Assembly: GCA_030645355.1 (NCBI GenBank)
Contig: JAUSNJ010000127.1
Coordinates: forward strand, 1 to 64,000
DNA: 64,000 nucleotides
Direction: 5' to 3'
Origin: Rhodoferax sp.
Lineage (GTDB): Bacteria; Pseudomonadota; Gammaproteobacteria; Burkholderiales; Burkholderiaceae_C
Below, piece after piece: positions 16,580 to 25,218 of this stretch. A model generated the notes under the pieces. The model did not search any database. It had not been told where the DNA came from and was given only the letters and a program-made list of their open reading frames with translations. Both the position numbers and the translations under genes were made by a program. Every line of letters starts with the position of its first letter. Positions within the stretch are counted from its first letter, which is position 1.

Positions 16580-18391
16580 CTATTGTTTGGGCAGCTTGCT
16601 GGTGTCGATGTCCACATACCGCCAAAAAGCGCGTGATGTCGGGTGGCGGCGGTAGCCGATCAGCCAGGGCTGGATCACGTCGGTGCGAATGCGGTGGGTA
16701 TTGAACTTGTAGGGCATATAGGCCACCAGGATCTTGACCATTTTCTGCATGATGGCGATGCGTTCGGGGCCATCGGGCATGATCACCTGCTGGCGGTAGA
16801 GTTTGTCGTATTCGGCGTTCTGAAAACCTGCCAGATTGCCTTCGTACTTCTGCGGTCCGTAGCCAAAATCCATAAAGCTGCCGCCGTCTGGCGACGCGGC
16901 CGAGTTGCCCAGCCCCCACATCATGAGCTTGCCGGCACGGGCCGTCTTCAGGTTTTCGGGCCATTTGGCGGTTTTGAACACGATCTGGATGCCCACCGCC
17001 GTCATGCTCTTCTTCCACACCTCATTGAGTTCGCGGTCGGCAGCCGACGGTTGGGTGGAATACTCCAGCACCAGCGGCTTGCCGTCTGGCATGTCGCGCC
17101 AGCCGTCGCCGTCCTTGTCCACATAGCCAAACATGTCCAACAGCGCCTTGGCACGGGCCGGGTTGTAGTCGCTCAGCTCGGACTTGAACTTGGGGTCATA
17201 GCCCCAGGTATTGGGCGGAATGACGCCCTGGGCCGCTATGGCCTGGTTGCGCCGGGGCAGGCGAATTTCTTCCTCCGTGTTGTAGGCCAGCGCAATGGCA
17301 CGGCGTAGCGCCACCTTGTCGGTGGAATTACCCCCGACCGTGGGGTTGTCCATGTTGAAGTATGAAAAAGTCAACTCGGGTGCCGCATAGCGCTCAATGC
17401 GTATGCCCTTCTTGACCAGATGGGGGGCCAGCTTGTTGTTGGGAATGACCTGGTTGGCAAATTGCGGGGGCAGGTACATCAAAAAGTCATGCTCATTGCC
17501 CAGGAACGAGAGCCAGCGTGGCTGCACCTCATCGATGATGGAAATTTCCACCTTATCGACGATGGGGATGCGCTTGCCCTTCATCTGGCGGTAGATTTCC
17601 TGCGACAGGGCGTCGTCGGCCGGTGGCTCGGCTTCGTAATACTCTTCGCGGAAGTTGGGGTTCTTCACAAAGGTGATCTTGGACGAGCGCGTCCATTGGT
17701 CCAGCTTGAATGGCCCGGTGCCCACCGGGTGCTCCATGATCTTGTCGCCGTATTTCTCCACCACCTCGCGCGCCATGGCACCCCAGATGCTCGCCTCCGT
17801 CAATCGGTAAATGAAACGCGGCTGGGGATCGTGCAGCTTGAACTGGATGGTGTATCGGTCAAGGGTGCGCAGCCCTTCAACCTCGGTGTCGTAGTTAAAG
17901 CTGGCCCCCGGCTTCTCGGCATCGCGGCGCAAGGCATCCAGGCCCAGTAGCTTTAGTTCCTCCAGATCGGAGTAGGTTTGACTCTTGGTCTTGGGGTCAA
18001 AAATCCGCTTGAAAGTGTAAACAAAATCCTGCGCGGTCAGCTCGCGCTTCTTGCCACCAAAGGCGGGGTCATCAGAGAAGTAAATGCCGGGCTTGACCTT
18101 GACCGTGAAGGTCCTGAAGTCATCGGCGATCACCGGCATGCCGTCCGCCACATTGGGAACCACCTTGGCGGGCCGGGCCAGGTAGTCGTAGCGGTATAGC
18201 GCATCAAACATGTTCTCGGTGGCGGTGCGCGAGTAGTAGTCAGAAATCTGCGCCGGGTCAAACCCGGTCTCGGCAATTTCAAACGCATAGCGCAAAACCT
18301 TCTCGGCCTGAGTCTTGCTAGCAGTCTCCCCACTGGCACCAAAGCCCCAGCACAACAGCGCCAAGGCCACCCCTATTTTTCCTAAACCCAT
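16580..18391 (-). CDS. Family 5 extracellular solute-binding protein (second peptide-type importer)
   Basis: A 603-residue binding protein. ATG 18391 is preferred because GAGGGTG precedes it; upstream starts at 18403 or beyond add a poor signal peptide. The signal peptide ends near 'GFGASGE'. Visible family features are 'AETGFDPAQISDYYSRTATE', 'ELTAQDFVYTFKRIFDPKT' and 'HPVGTGPFKLDQW'. It is longer than OppA and differs from YejA. It is divergent from two permease genes and a double ATPase that lack their own binding protein, so it is very likely their partner. The ligand is unknown (peptide, opine or other). Confidence 0.82.
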   Translation of the reverse strand: MGLGKIGVALALLCWGFGASGETASKTQAEKVLRYAFEIAETGFDPAQISDYYSRTATENMFDALYRYDYLARPAKVVPNVADGMPVIADDFRTFTVKVKPGIYFSDDPAFGGKKRELTAQDFVYTFKRIFDPKTKSQTYSDLEELKLLGLDALRRDAEKPGASFNYDTEVEGLRTLDRYTIQFKLHDPQPRFIYRLTEASIWGAMAREVVEKYGDKIMEHPVGTGPFKLDQWTRSSKITFVKNPNFREEYYEAEPPADDALSQEIYRQMKGKRIPIVDKVEISIIDEVQPRWLSFLGNEHDFLMYLPPQFANQVIPNNKLAPHLVKKGIRIERYAAPELTFSYFNMDNPTVGGNSTDKVALRRAIALAYNTEEEIRLPRRNQAIAAQGVIPPNTWGYDPKFKSELSDYNPARAKALLDMFGYVDKDGDGWRDMPDGKPLVLEYSTQPSAADRELNEVWKKSMTAVGIQIVFKTAKWPENLKTARAGKLMMWGLGNSAASPDGGSFMDFGYGPQKYEGNLAGFQNAEYDKLYRQQVIMPDGPERIAIMQKMVKILVAYMPYKFNTHRIRTDVIQPWLIGYRRHPTSRAFWRYVDIDTSKLPKQ

Positions 18392-18491
18392 AATCACCCT
18401 CATACAAACACCAATGCCTAAAGCAAAACAGACAAGCATAATCCGCGCCTTGTCCCGTTGCATCAGCATTTAACCCTAGTTTCCCCAAAAT

Positions 18492-19430
18492 ATGCTTTCT
18501 TACATCCTGCGACGCATCTGGCAAATGCTTCCCACCCTGCTCGGGGTGATTCTGCTGATCTTCTTCCTGTTCAAACTGTTTGGCGGAGATCCGGTCGAAA
18601 TCATGGCCGGACTGAAGGCCTCGCCCGAGCGGCTGGCGTCACTGCGCGCCCAGTTGGGCCTGGACAAATCGGTTGCCGAGCAACTCTGGGTTTTCGTGCA
18701 ACAGGTCTTCACCTTCAACTGGGGGACCAGTTGGACAACGAATGAATCCATCTCCAACATCTTTGCGACCCGCTTGCCCGCCACACTCACCATCATGGTG
18801 CCGATTTTGCTGCTGGAAGTGGCCCTGGCCATCGTGGCGGGCCTGGCCGTGGCCTATGTGCGTGGCAGCCTGACGGACCGGGCCATCATGGTGCTGACCA
18901 CGGTGGCGCTGTCCATCAGTTTTCTGGTCTATATCGTGGTGGGCCAGTATTTGTTTGGTTTTGTGTTGGGCTGGTTCCCGGTGCAGGGCTGGAGCAACAG
19001 CCTGTGGAAGAACCTGATCACCTATGCGCCGCTACCTGTGTTTCTGGCGGTGCTGGTGAGCCTGGCACCGCAGACGCGCCTGTACCGCAGCTTCTTCCTG
19101 GATGAAATTGGCCAGGACTATGTGCGCACCGCACGCGCCAAGGGTGTCTCGGAGAACACCATTCTGTTCAAGCATGTGCTGCGCAACGCCATGATTCCGA
19201 TTCTGACCAATGTGGCCACCGGCTTGCCGGGTGTGTTCATTGGTTCCTTCCTGATCGAAGTGTTCTTCTCCATTCCGGGGTTGGGGCGCGAGATCCTGGT
19301 GGCCGTCAACCGCAGCGACTACCCCGTGATCCAGGCGGCCACGGTGTATCTGGCCGCGCTGACGATGGTGATCAACCTGATCACCGATGTGCTGTACAAG
19401 TTTGTTGATCCAAGGGTGACGTTGAAATGA
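18492..19430 (+). CDS. Peptide-type ABC importer permease (DppB/YejB-like)
   Basis: A 312-residue inner-membrane protein with the DppB-type N-terminus 'MLSYILRRIWQMLPTLLGV', a periplasmic segment 'LKASPERLASLRAQLGLD', and the EAA loop 'YVRTARAKGVSENTILFKH'. It begins 100 bases from the divergent binding-protein start. Its stop overlaps the next permease start by four bases, so the two are coupled. Confidence 0.88.
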   Translation: MLSYILRRIWQMLPTLLGVILLIFFLFKLFGGDPVEIMAGLKASPERLASLRAQLGLDKSVAEQLWVFVQQVFTFNWGTSWTTNESISNIFATRLPATLTIMVPILLLEVALAIVAGLAVAYVRGSLTDRAIMVLTTVALSISFLVYIVVGQYLFGFVLGWFPVQGWSNSLWKNLITYAPLPVFLAVLVSLAPQTRLYRSFFLDEIGQDYVRTARAKGVSENTILFKHVLRNAMIPILTNVATGLPGVFIGSFLIEVFFSIPGLGREILVAVNRSDYPVIQAATVYLAALTMVINLITDVLYKFVDPRVTLK

Positions 19431-20485
19431 GTACCGATATTGTGCAATCCCTACCCCAGTCACCCGGCGTGTGGAAACAGGCCTGGCTGCGGCTGAAGAC
19501 CGACCGGGTCGGCATGGTGTCGCTGTACGTGACCCTGTTTTTCATTGTGCTGGTGCTGGCGGCCCAGTTGGGCCTGGTTGCCAGCGACTGGGGGAAGGAA
19601 GTGGGCGTGCCATTTGCCGCACCAACCCTGGTCGGAAAAATCGCCGATGGCACCCAGAACGCCATCGTGGAAACCGTGACAGGACCCAACGTGGACATCA
19701 GCGACGTGGACCCACTGGCCAGCCGCTACAAGGAATGGGACGAGCGCGCCGCCCAGTTCAAGACCGTTGTGACGGTAAAGGCCGACACCCTGCCCTTTGG
19801 CGCCGACCAGCAGGGCCGTGACGTTTTTGACAAGGTGATCAAAGGCGCACAGGTGTCCATCACCGTGGGCCTCACCGCCGCCCTGTTTGCCACGCTGATC
19901 GGCACCATCCTGGGCGCCATTGGCGGCTATTTCGGCGGGCGCATCGGTGACATTCTTGAATGGGTCTACAACGTGTTCACAGCCATTCCCTACATTCTGC
20001 TGGTGTTCGCACTGGCCGCGGTGCTCAAGTCCGGACCCCTGGCCAGCACGCTGGGCAGCGGCGTCTGGACCGTGGTCATCATCCTGAGTCTGGTGGGCTG
20101 GACCGGTATTTACCGCCTGGTGCGCGCCGAGTACATGAAGCACCGTTCGCGCGAATACGTGATGGCCGCCGAGGCCATTGGCGCATCGCACGCCTCGCGC
20201 ATGTTCACCCACATCCTGCCCAACATCAGCCACGTGGTGCTGGTGCAGCTGAGCTTGCATGTGGTGAGCTTCATCAAGGCCGAGGTGATCCTGTCCTACC
20301 TTGGCCTGGGCGTGCCGATTGACATGGTCAGCTGGGGCACCATGCTGGCCGAAGCCCAAACCGAACTCGTGCAGGGCAAGTGGTGGCAGCTGGTTACCGC
20401 AACCCTGTTCATGGCAACCTTCGTCACCGCATTCGCTCTGCTGACCGATGCGCTGCGCGATGCCCTCGATCCCAAGCTTCGTTAA
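19427..20485 (+). CDS. Peptide-type ABC importer permease (DppC/YejE-like)
   Basis: A 352-residue permease with an unusually long periplasmic segment between helices 1 and 2 (about residues 45-135, containing 'NVDISDVDPLASRYKEWDER'). The conserved 'LPFGADQQGRDVFDKVIKGA' and the EAA loop 'YVMAAEAIGASHASRMFTH' follow. The C-terminus '[14 protein letters not shown]' is typical of OppC/DppC. It overlaps the upstream permease by four bases. Confidence 0.87.
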   Translation: MSTDIVQSLPQSPGVWKQAWLRLKTDRVGMVSLYVTLFFIVLVLAAQLGLVASDWGKEVGVPFAAPTLVGKIADGTQNAIVETVTGPNVDISDVDPLASRYKEWDERAAQFKTVVTVKADTLPFGADQQGRDVFDKVIKGAQVSITVGLTAALFATLIGTILGAIGGYFGGRIGDILEWVYNVFTAIPYILLVFALAAVLKSGPLASTLGSGVWTVVIILSLVGWTGIYRLVRAEYMKHRSREYVMAAEAIGASHASRMFTHILPNISHVVLVQLSLHVVSFIKAEVILSYLGLGVPIDMVSWGTMLAEAQTELVQGKWWQLVTATLFMATFVTAFALLTDALRDALDPKLR

Positions 20486-20494
20486 CGATTTTGC

Positions 20495-20530
20495 GGGTCA
20501 GACCACTCGCGAAGCGATGTGCTCTGACCC
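20495..20530. repeat. Hairpin between the permease and ATPase genes
   Basis: GGGTCAGA and TCTGACCC form a perfect 8-bp outer stem around 20 bases that can pair further (CACTCGC-GAA-GCGATGTG, imperfect). No T run follows, so it is unlikely to be a simple terminator. In an operon this may stabilise the upstream message or tune expression (inference). Confidence 0.5.
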
Positions 20531-20548
20531 CAACTGATTAGGCAAGAC

Positions 20549-22240
20549 ATGACAAATTTAATTAGCGTCCAGGACCTGCGGGTCGCGTTTCGCATGGGCA
20601 AGTCCCACTCGGTCGAGGCCGTCAAGGGCGTGAGCTTTGACATCCCCGTCAACAGCACGGTGGCCCTGGTGGGCGAATCGGGCAGCGGCAAAAGCGTCAG
20701 TGCCATGAGCATCGTGCGCCTGCTGCCAGAGAACGCCATCGTCGATGCGAACAGCAAGATTCTTTACAACGGCAAAGACCTGCTGCGCGCGCCGATTGAA
20801 GACCTGCGGGACCTGCGCGGCAAGGACATTTCGGTGGTGTTCCAGGAGCCCATGAGCTCGCTGAACCCGGTGTTCACCGTGGGTGACCAGATTGCCGAAG
20901 TGCTGCGCATCCACCTCAAGCTCAACCGCAAGCAGTCGCTGGACCGCGCGCTGGAGCTGATGACCGAGGTCGGCATTCCCAACCCCAAGGAACGGCTCAA
21001 CGCCTACCCGCACCAGCTCTCCGGCGGGCAACAGCAGCGCGTGATGATCGCGATTGCCATTGCCTGCGAACCCAAACTGCTGATCGCCGACGAGCCGACC
21101 ACGGCGCTGGATGTGACCGTGCAACGCCAGATTGTGGAACTACTCGCCAGGCTGCAGCAGCGCCAGAAGATGAGCATGCTGTTCATCAGCCACGACCTGG
21201 GCCTGGTGGGCGAAATATCCGACCGCGTGGTCGTCATGCGCAACGGCGTGGTGCGCGAAACCGGCGACGCCGAGACCATTTTCACGACGCCGAAAGATGC
21301 CTACACGCAGGCCCTGCTGGCCTGCCGCCCGCGCCTGGATGCGCGCCCACGCCGCCTGGCCGTGATCGACGACATCATGAACCAGCGCCCCGTCATCACC
21401 GAGGAGCGCATCAGCGCCCCCGCCAATGGCCCGGCGCTGATTGAGGTCAAGGGGCTACGCAAGGACTACCCGCTGAAGACCGGGCTGTTCAAGCGCAGTG
21501 TGTTCAGCGCGGTCAAGGGCGCGGATTTCTCGTTGCACAAGGGGCGCACCCTGGGCGTGGTGGGCGAGTCCGGCTCGGGCAAGACCACCGTGGGCATGAT
21601 GCTCACGCGCCTGACCGATGCCACGGCCGGCAGCATCATGTTTGAAGGCATAGACCTGGCCACGCTGAGCGCGGCGCAGATGCGCGCCTACCGAAGCCGC
21701 ATCCAGATCATTTTCCAAAACCCGTATGCCAGCCTGAACCCCCGTTTCACCATCGGCCAGATCCTGATGGAGCCCATGCGTATCCACAGCATCGGCAAGG
21801 ACGAAGACGAGCGTGCCCACCGGGCCGTTGCCTTGATCGAGAAAGTGGGCCTGCCACCCGAGGCCTTTGGCAAATACCCGCACGAGTTTTCAGGCGGCCA
21901 GCGCCAGCGCATTGCGATTGCGCGCTGCCTGACCATGAAGCCCGAGATCATCGTCTGCGACGAAAGCGTCAGCGCGCTGGATGTCAGCGTGCAGGCCACC
22001 GTGCTGAACCTGCTGCTGGACCTGCAGGAAGAGTTTGGCCTGACCTATGTCTTCATCAGCCACGACCTGGCCGTGGTCAAGTACATGGCCGACGACATCC
22101 TGGTCATGAACCAGGGCGAAATCGTGGAGCGCGGCAGCTCGGACGAGATCTACAACCGGCCCCAGCATGCCTATACGCGGCAGTTGCTGGGCGCAATCCC
22201 GAAGGGGCTGGAAGGGCACGTGGCGCGAGAGGCTGCTTAA
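20549..22240 (+). CDS. Double ATP-binding protein of a peptide-type ABC importer (YejF-like fusion)
   Basis: A 563-residue fusion of DppD-like and DppF-like ATPases. NBD1 has Walker A GESGSGKS near residue 40 and signature LSGGQQQRVMIAIAI near 157; NBD2 has GESGSGKTT near 338 and [15 protein letters not shown] near 446, with Walker B 'IIVCDESVSALD'. The fused form is typical of YejF-type systems. It is the last gene of the permease-ATPase operon. Its TAA stop is the start of a dispersed palindromic element. Confidence 0.88.
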   Translation: MTNLISVQDLRVAFRMGKSHSVEAVKGVSFDIPVNSTVALVGESGSGKSVSAMSIVRLLPENAIVDANSKILYNGKDLLRAPIEDLRDLRGKDISVVFQEPMSSLNPVFTVGDQIAEVLRIHLKLNRKQSLDRALELMTEVGIPNPKERLNAYPHQLSGGQQQRVMIAIAIACEPKLLIADEPTTALDVTVQRQIVELLARLQQRQKMSMLFISHDLGLVGEISDRVVVMRNGVVRETGDAETIFTTPKDAYTQALLACRPRLDARPRRLAVIDDIMNQRPVITEERISAPANGPALIEVKGLRKDYPLKTGLFKRSVFSAVKGADFSLHKGRTLGVVGESGSGKTTVGMMLTRLTDATAGSIMFEGIDLATLSAAQMRAYRSRIQIIFQNPYASLNPRFTIGQILMEPMRIHSIGKDEDERAHRAVALIEKVGLPPEAFGKYPHEFSGGQRQRIAIARCLTMKPEIIVCDESVSALDVSVQATVLNLLLDLQEEFGLTYVFISHDLAVVKYMADDILVMNQGEIVERGSSDEIYNRPQHAYTRQLLGAIPKGLEGHVAREAA

Positions 22241-22300
22241 AGAAATGTGGCTTCAGCCCTCGTGGAACATGCATATGTTGCTATAAACTATATAGCAAAT
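22231..22300 (+). repeat. Dispersed palindromic element, AGCCCTCGT type
   Basis: GGCTGCTTAAAGAAATGTGG leads into CTTCAGCCCTCGTGGAACAT and then TTGCTATA-N4-TATAGCAA. The stop codon of the upstream ATPase gene (TAA at 22238) lies inside the first block. Compare the copies at 10876 and 57993. Confidence 0.6.
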
Positions 22301-22467
22301 TGTTGCTGCGACCGCTCCGGCAACGCCTGCCGATTGGGCCGACTCCCGGGTGCACAATTCCGACAGTGAGACAGACACAGGGGCATGCAATCTGCCCGTC
22401 AGTCTTTCACAGTAGGATGGAATCCCGCAAGGGATTTTCAACATCCGGAAGACGGAAACAGGGTCAT

Positions 22468-23478
22468 ATGCAAGAAAACCCAGAGGCACAGGCAGCCGCC
22501 ACCCCGGTGGAGCAGGAAGCGGCTTCAACGCCTGCACCACCTGAAGCCGCCAACAAGCCCTTGCCGGTTGCCCAGGCCCTGGACGCCTGGGATCAGGTCA
22601 TGACCCGCGCCCATCGCCTTCTGAGGGAGGAAACCATAGACGCCGCCTGGATCACGCGATTGACCGAACTGGAAGTCGCCGTCCGGCAGCTGGCGGCGCG
22701 CGACCCCGATGTGGCGTTGTATGTGCTGATCGAGGCCAATGGCAGCAGCATGGACCAATACAGCGCCCAGCACGCCATGACCTGCATGGTGATTGCGGAA
22801 TTGGCCGCCGAGTGGATGGAATGGCCACCGGAAGAGCGGCGGGTGCTGGCGCTGGCCGCTTTGAGCATGAACCTGAGCATCACGGTTTTGCAGGATTCCC
22901 TGGCCAAGCAAAGCGCCTCGCTGTCCGATGGGCAACGGGAACGCGTGGGCTCGCATGCCGCATCCAGCGCGGACATGCTGGCGCAGGCCGGTGTCACCGA
23001 TCCAGTGTGGCTGCACGTGGTCCGGCACCACCACACGGTCGCGGCGGCTGACGCGGTACAGGAGTCAGACCCGGGTCCACGTCTGGCCGAACTGCTGCGG
23101 CGGGTGGATATCTACTCCGCCAAACTGAGCCGGCGCGGTTCGCGCCAGTCAGTGACGCCAGCGATGGCCGCACGCGATGCCTGCCTGGACGCCAGTGGGC
23201 ATCCGGACAGCATAGGCGCAACCCTATTGCGGGTCGTCGGACTGTATCCGCCGGGTACGTTTGTGGAGTTGGCGAATGGCGAGTCCGCCGTGGTCATCGA
23301 GCGCGGTGCCAAGGCGCACACCCCCATTGTTGCCAGCATGCGGCGCAAGGACGGTGGCTTGCTGATGCAACCCGTGCGCCGGGACACCCTGCGAATGGGC
23401 TTTGCCGTGAAGCGCGGCGTGGAGCCCAGCCGTGTGCGGGTGTTGCTGAACCACCGGCGCATCCTGTCCTGTGCTTAG
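22468..23478 (+). CDS. Degenerate HD-type (HD-GYP/HDOD-like) protein
   Basis: A 336-residue protein starting at ATG 22468; earlier in-frame starts at 22417 and 22300 lack good ribosome sites. The N-terminal 40 residues are Ala/Pro-rich. The middle (about 100-260) keeps the HD-domain helix pattern with 'QHAMTCMVIAELAAEW' and 'HVVRHHHTVAAADA'. The expected His-Asp pair is replaced (the segment 'ALAALSMNLSITVLQDSL' sits where LHDIGK would be), so catalysis is doubtful. The C-terminal domain has 'PPGTFVELANGESAVVIERG', a block also seen in HD-GYP phosphodiesterases. A signalling adaptor role is inference. Confidence 0.6.
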   Translation: MQENPEAQAAATPVEQEAASTPAPPEAANKPLPVAQALDAWDQVMTRAHRLLREETIDAAWITRLTELEVAVRQLAARDPDVALYVLIEANGSSMDQYSAQHAMTCMVIAELAAEWMEWPPEERRVLALAALSMNLSITVLQDSLAKQSASLSDGQRERVGSHAASSADMLAQAGVTDPVWLHVVRHHHTVAAADAVQESDPGPRLAELLRRVDIYSAKLSRRGSRQSVTPAMAARDACLDASGHPDSIGATLLRVVGLYPPGTFVELANGESAVVIERGAKAHTPIVASMRRKDGGLLMQPVRRDTLRMGFAVKRGVEPSRVRVLLNHRRILSCA

Positions 23479-23482
23479 GCGT

Positions 23483-24340
23483 TCACTCCTCGCCCGCAGG
23501 CTGCTTGTAACGGGCGTAGGACCATAGGTATTGCCCCGGCGCACGGCGAATCAGCCGCTCCATGCCGATGTTGACGGCCGTGGCGGCAGCCTCGGGTGTG
23601 GCGCTGGCGTCGCCAAGCGCGGGCGCATCCAGCGGCTCGAAATGCATCACATAGCCCTGTCCAACCGGCAACCGCTCGCACCAGCACAGCAGCACGCGCG
23701 CGCCGCTTTGCTGCGCCAGGCGTGACAGCAGGGTCATGGTGTAGGCCGGCCGCCCAAAAAACGGTGCCCAGACGCCCTGGCCCAGCGGCGGCACCTGATC
23801 CGGAAGGATGGCGGTGTAGCCGCCGCCGCGCAGTACGCGGATCAGGCTGCGCACGCCCGACACGCTGGTGGGCACGGCCTTCAGGCCCGGGCGGTCGCGT
23901 GAGCTGGCCACCAGCGGCCCCAGCCAGGCCTTGCGCGCGGGCCGGTACAAGGCCACCAGCGGACCGCGCGTGGGGCCATAGCGCTCGGCCAGCGACTGGC
24001 CAATCATCTCCCAGCAGCCCAGGTGCGGCAGCGCCAGGATGACGCCCTTGCCGGCGTCCAGTGCGGACTCGAAATGTTCAACTCCGTCCCACTGCACCAG
24101 GTGCAGCACACCCTTGTTGGCGGGGCGCAGCCACAGCCACGGCAACTCGGCCACCATGGTGCCGATGGCGGCGCGCGCCGGCCGGTACTGCGCCGGGCTG
24201 AAGCCTGCGGCCACTGCCTGATCCTCAAAGCGCTGGCGGTAGGCGCCCGACAGTGCCCAGACCAGCCAGCCGAGCACCGCACCGACGCGCTGCAACAACG
24301 GCAGCGGCAAGCGGCCCAGCAGGCGAAACAACCGAACCAT
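23483..24340 (-). CDS. LpxL-type lysophospholipid/lipid A acyltransferase
   Basis: About 285 residues. The HxxxxE acyltransferase motif is visible as 'PHLGCWEM' near residue 106, followed by 'GPLVALYRPARKAWL' and 'AILPDQVPPLGQGVWAPFFG', as in LpxL/HtrB-family lauroyl or myristoyl transferases. An N-terminal hydrophobic helix would anchor it at the inner membrane. The start is uncertain: ATG 24340, or GTG 24346 next to the stop of the regulator gene. It converges on the HD-type gene with 4 bases between, and is probably cotranscribed with the two-component genes upstream. Confidence 0.82.
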   Translation of the reverse strand: MVRLFRLLGRLPLPLLQRVGAVLGWLVWALSGAYRQRFEDQAVAAGFSPAQYRPARAAIGTMVAELPWLWLRPANKGVLHLVQWDGVEHFESALDAGKGVILALPHLGCWEMIGQSLAERYGPTRGPLVALYRPARKAWLGPLVASSRDRPGLKAVPTSVSGVRSLIRVLRGGGYTAILPDQVPPLGQGVWAPFFGRPAYTMTLLSRLAQQSGARVLLCWCERLPVGQGYVMHFEPLDAPALGDASATPEAAATAVNIGMERLIRRAPGQYLWSYARYKQPAGEE

Positions 24341-24348
24341 GAACACGG

Positions 24349-25185
24349 CTACATGGCCTTGAACAGGCCGGCGTAGCTGCGGCTGACTTCGAGCTTTTCC
24401 GTCAGGCCGCGCACGCTCACCAGCTGGCGGCCCCGCTCGTCGCGGCTGACGCCGGCGATGGCCTTGATGTTGACCAGCGTGGAGCGGTGGATTTGCCAGA
24501 ACAGCTGCATGTCAATCTCTTCCACCAGCTCCTTGATGGGCTTGCGGATCAGCGCCTCGACCGTGGCGGTCTGCACCCGGGTGTATTTCTCGTCCGAGAT
24601 GAAGAACAGCACGTCTTCCACCGGAATCATCTGGATGGCCTGGCGCACGGTGGCCTGTATCCACTGCAGCTTCGGCGGAGCCTTCGGGTTGAGTTGCACC
24701 GCCAGGCGTTGCAGCAGTTGCTGCATGTCGGGGGTGTGCGCGGGCAGTGGAGCGTCGGCATCGTCGGCTCCTTCGGCGCTGTGCCTGGCGCGCTCGGCCA
24801 TGCGCTGGCGAATGCGTTCTACCGTGACCATCAGGCGCTCGCGCTCGGCGGGTTTGAGGACATAGTCCACGACGCCCTGCTCAAACGCCTGCACCGCATA
24901 CTGGTCATAGGCCGTGATGAAAACAATCTCGCAGCCCGGCCACCCCTGGGCCTCGTCAAACGTCGGCAGTTGGGCGATCTGGCGGGCGGCGTCGACCCCG
25001 GTCAATCCGGGCATGCGGATGTCGAGAAACACGATATCGGGGTGGTGCTGCTCGGTCAGCGCCACCGCTTCCAGGCCATTCTTGGCCTCGGCCACGATCT
25101 CCAGCTCGGGCCACACCTCGCTGAGGCGGGCGCGCAGTTGTTCACGCATCAGGCGTTCGTCATCGGCAATCAGGGCACGGGTCAT
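24349..25185 (-). CDS. LytTR-family response regulator (AlgR/LytR-like)
   Basis: A 278-residue regulator. The receiver has 'LIADDERLMREQL' at the start, phospho-acceptor Asp near 52 in 'IVFLDIRMPGLTG', and 'YVLKPAERERL' with the conserved lysine near 112. The C-terminal LytTR DNA-binding domain (about 170-275) shows 'EDVLFFISDEKYTRV' and 'FWQIHRSTLVNIKAI'. Its kinase gene ends 33 bases upstream. LytTR regulators bind imperfect direct repeats; the targets are unknown here. Confidence 0.88.
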   Translation of the reverse strand: MTRALIADDERLMREQLRARLSEVWPELEIVAEAKNGLEAVALTEQHHPDIVFLDIRMPGLTGVDAARQIAQLPTFDEAQGWPGCEIVFITAYDQYAVQAFEQGVVDYVLKPAERERLMVTVERIRQRMAERARHSAEGADDADAPLPAHTPDMQQLLQRLAVQLNPKAPPKLQWIQATVRQAIQMIPVEDVLFFISDEKYTRVQTATVEALIRKPIKELVEEIDMQLFWQIHRSTLVNIKAIAGVSRDERGRQLVSVRGLTEKLEVSRSYAGLFKAM

Positions 25186-25218
25186 GTGGTGCTATCTCCA
25201 TCCTTGGAATACATCGTC

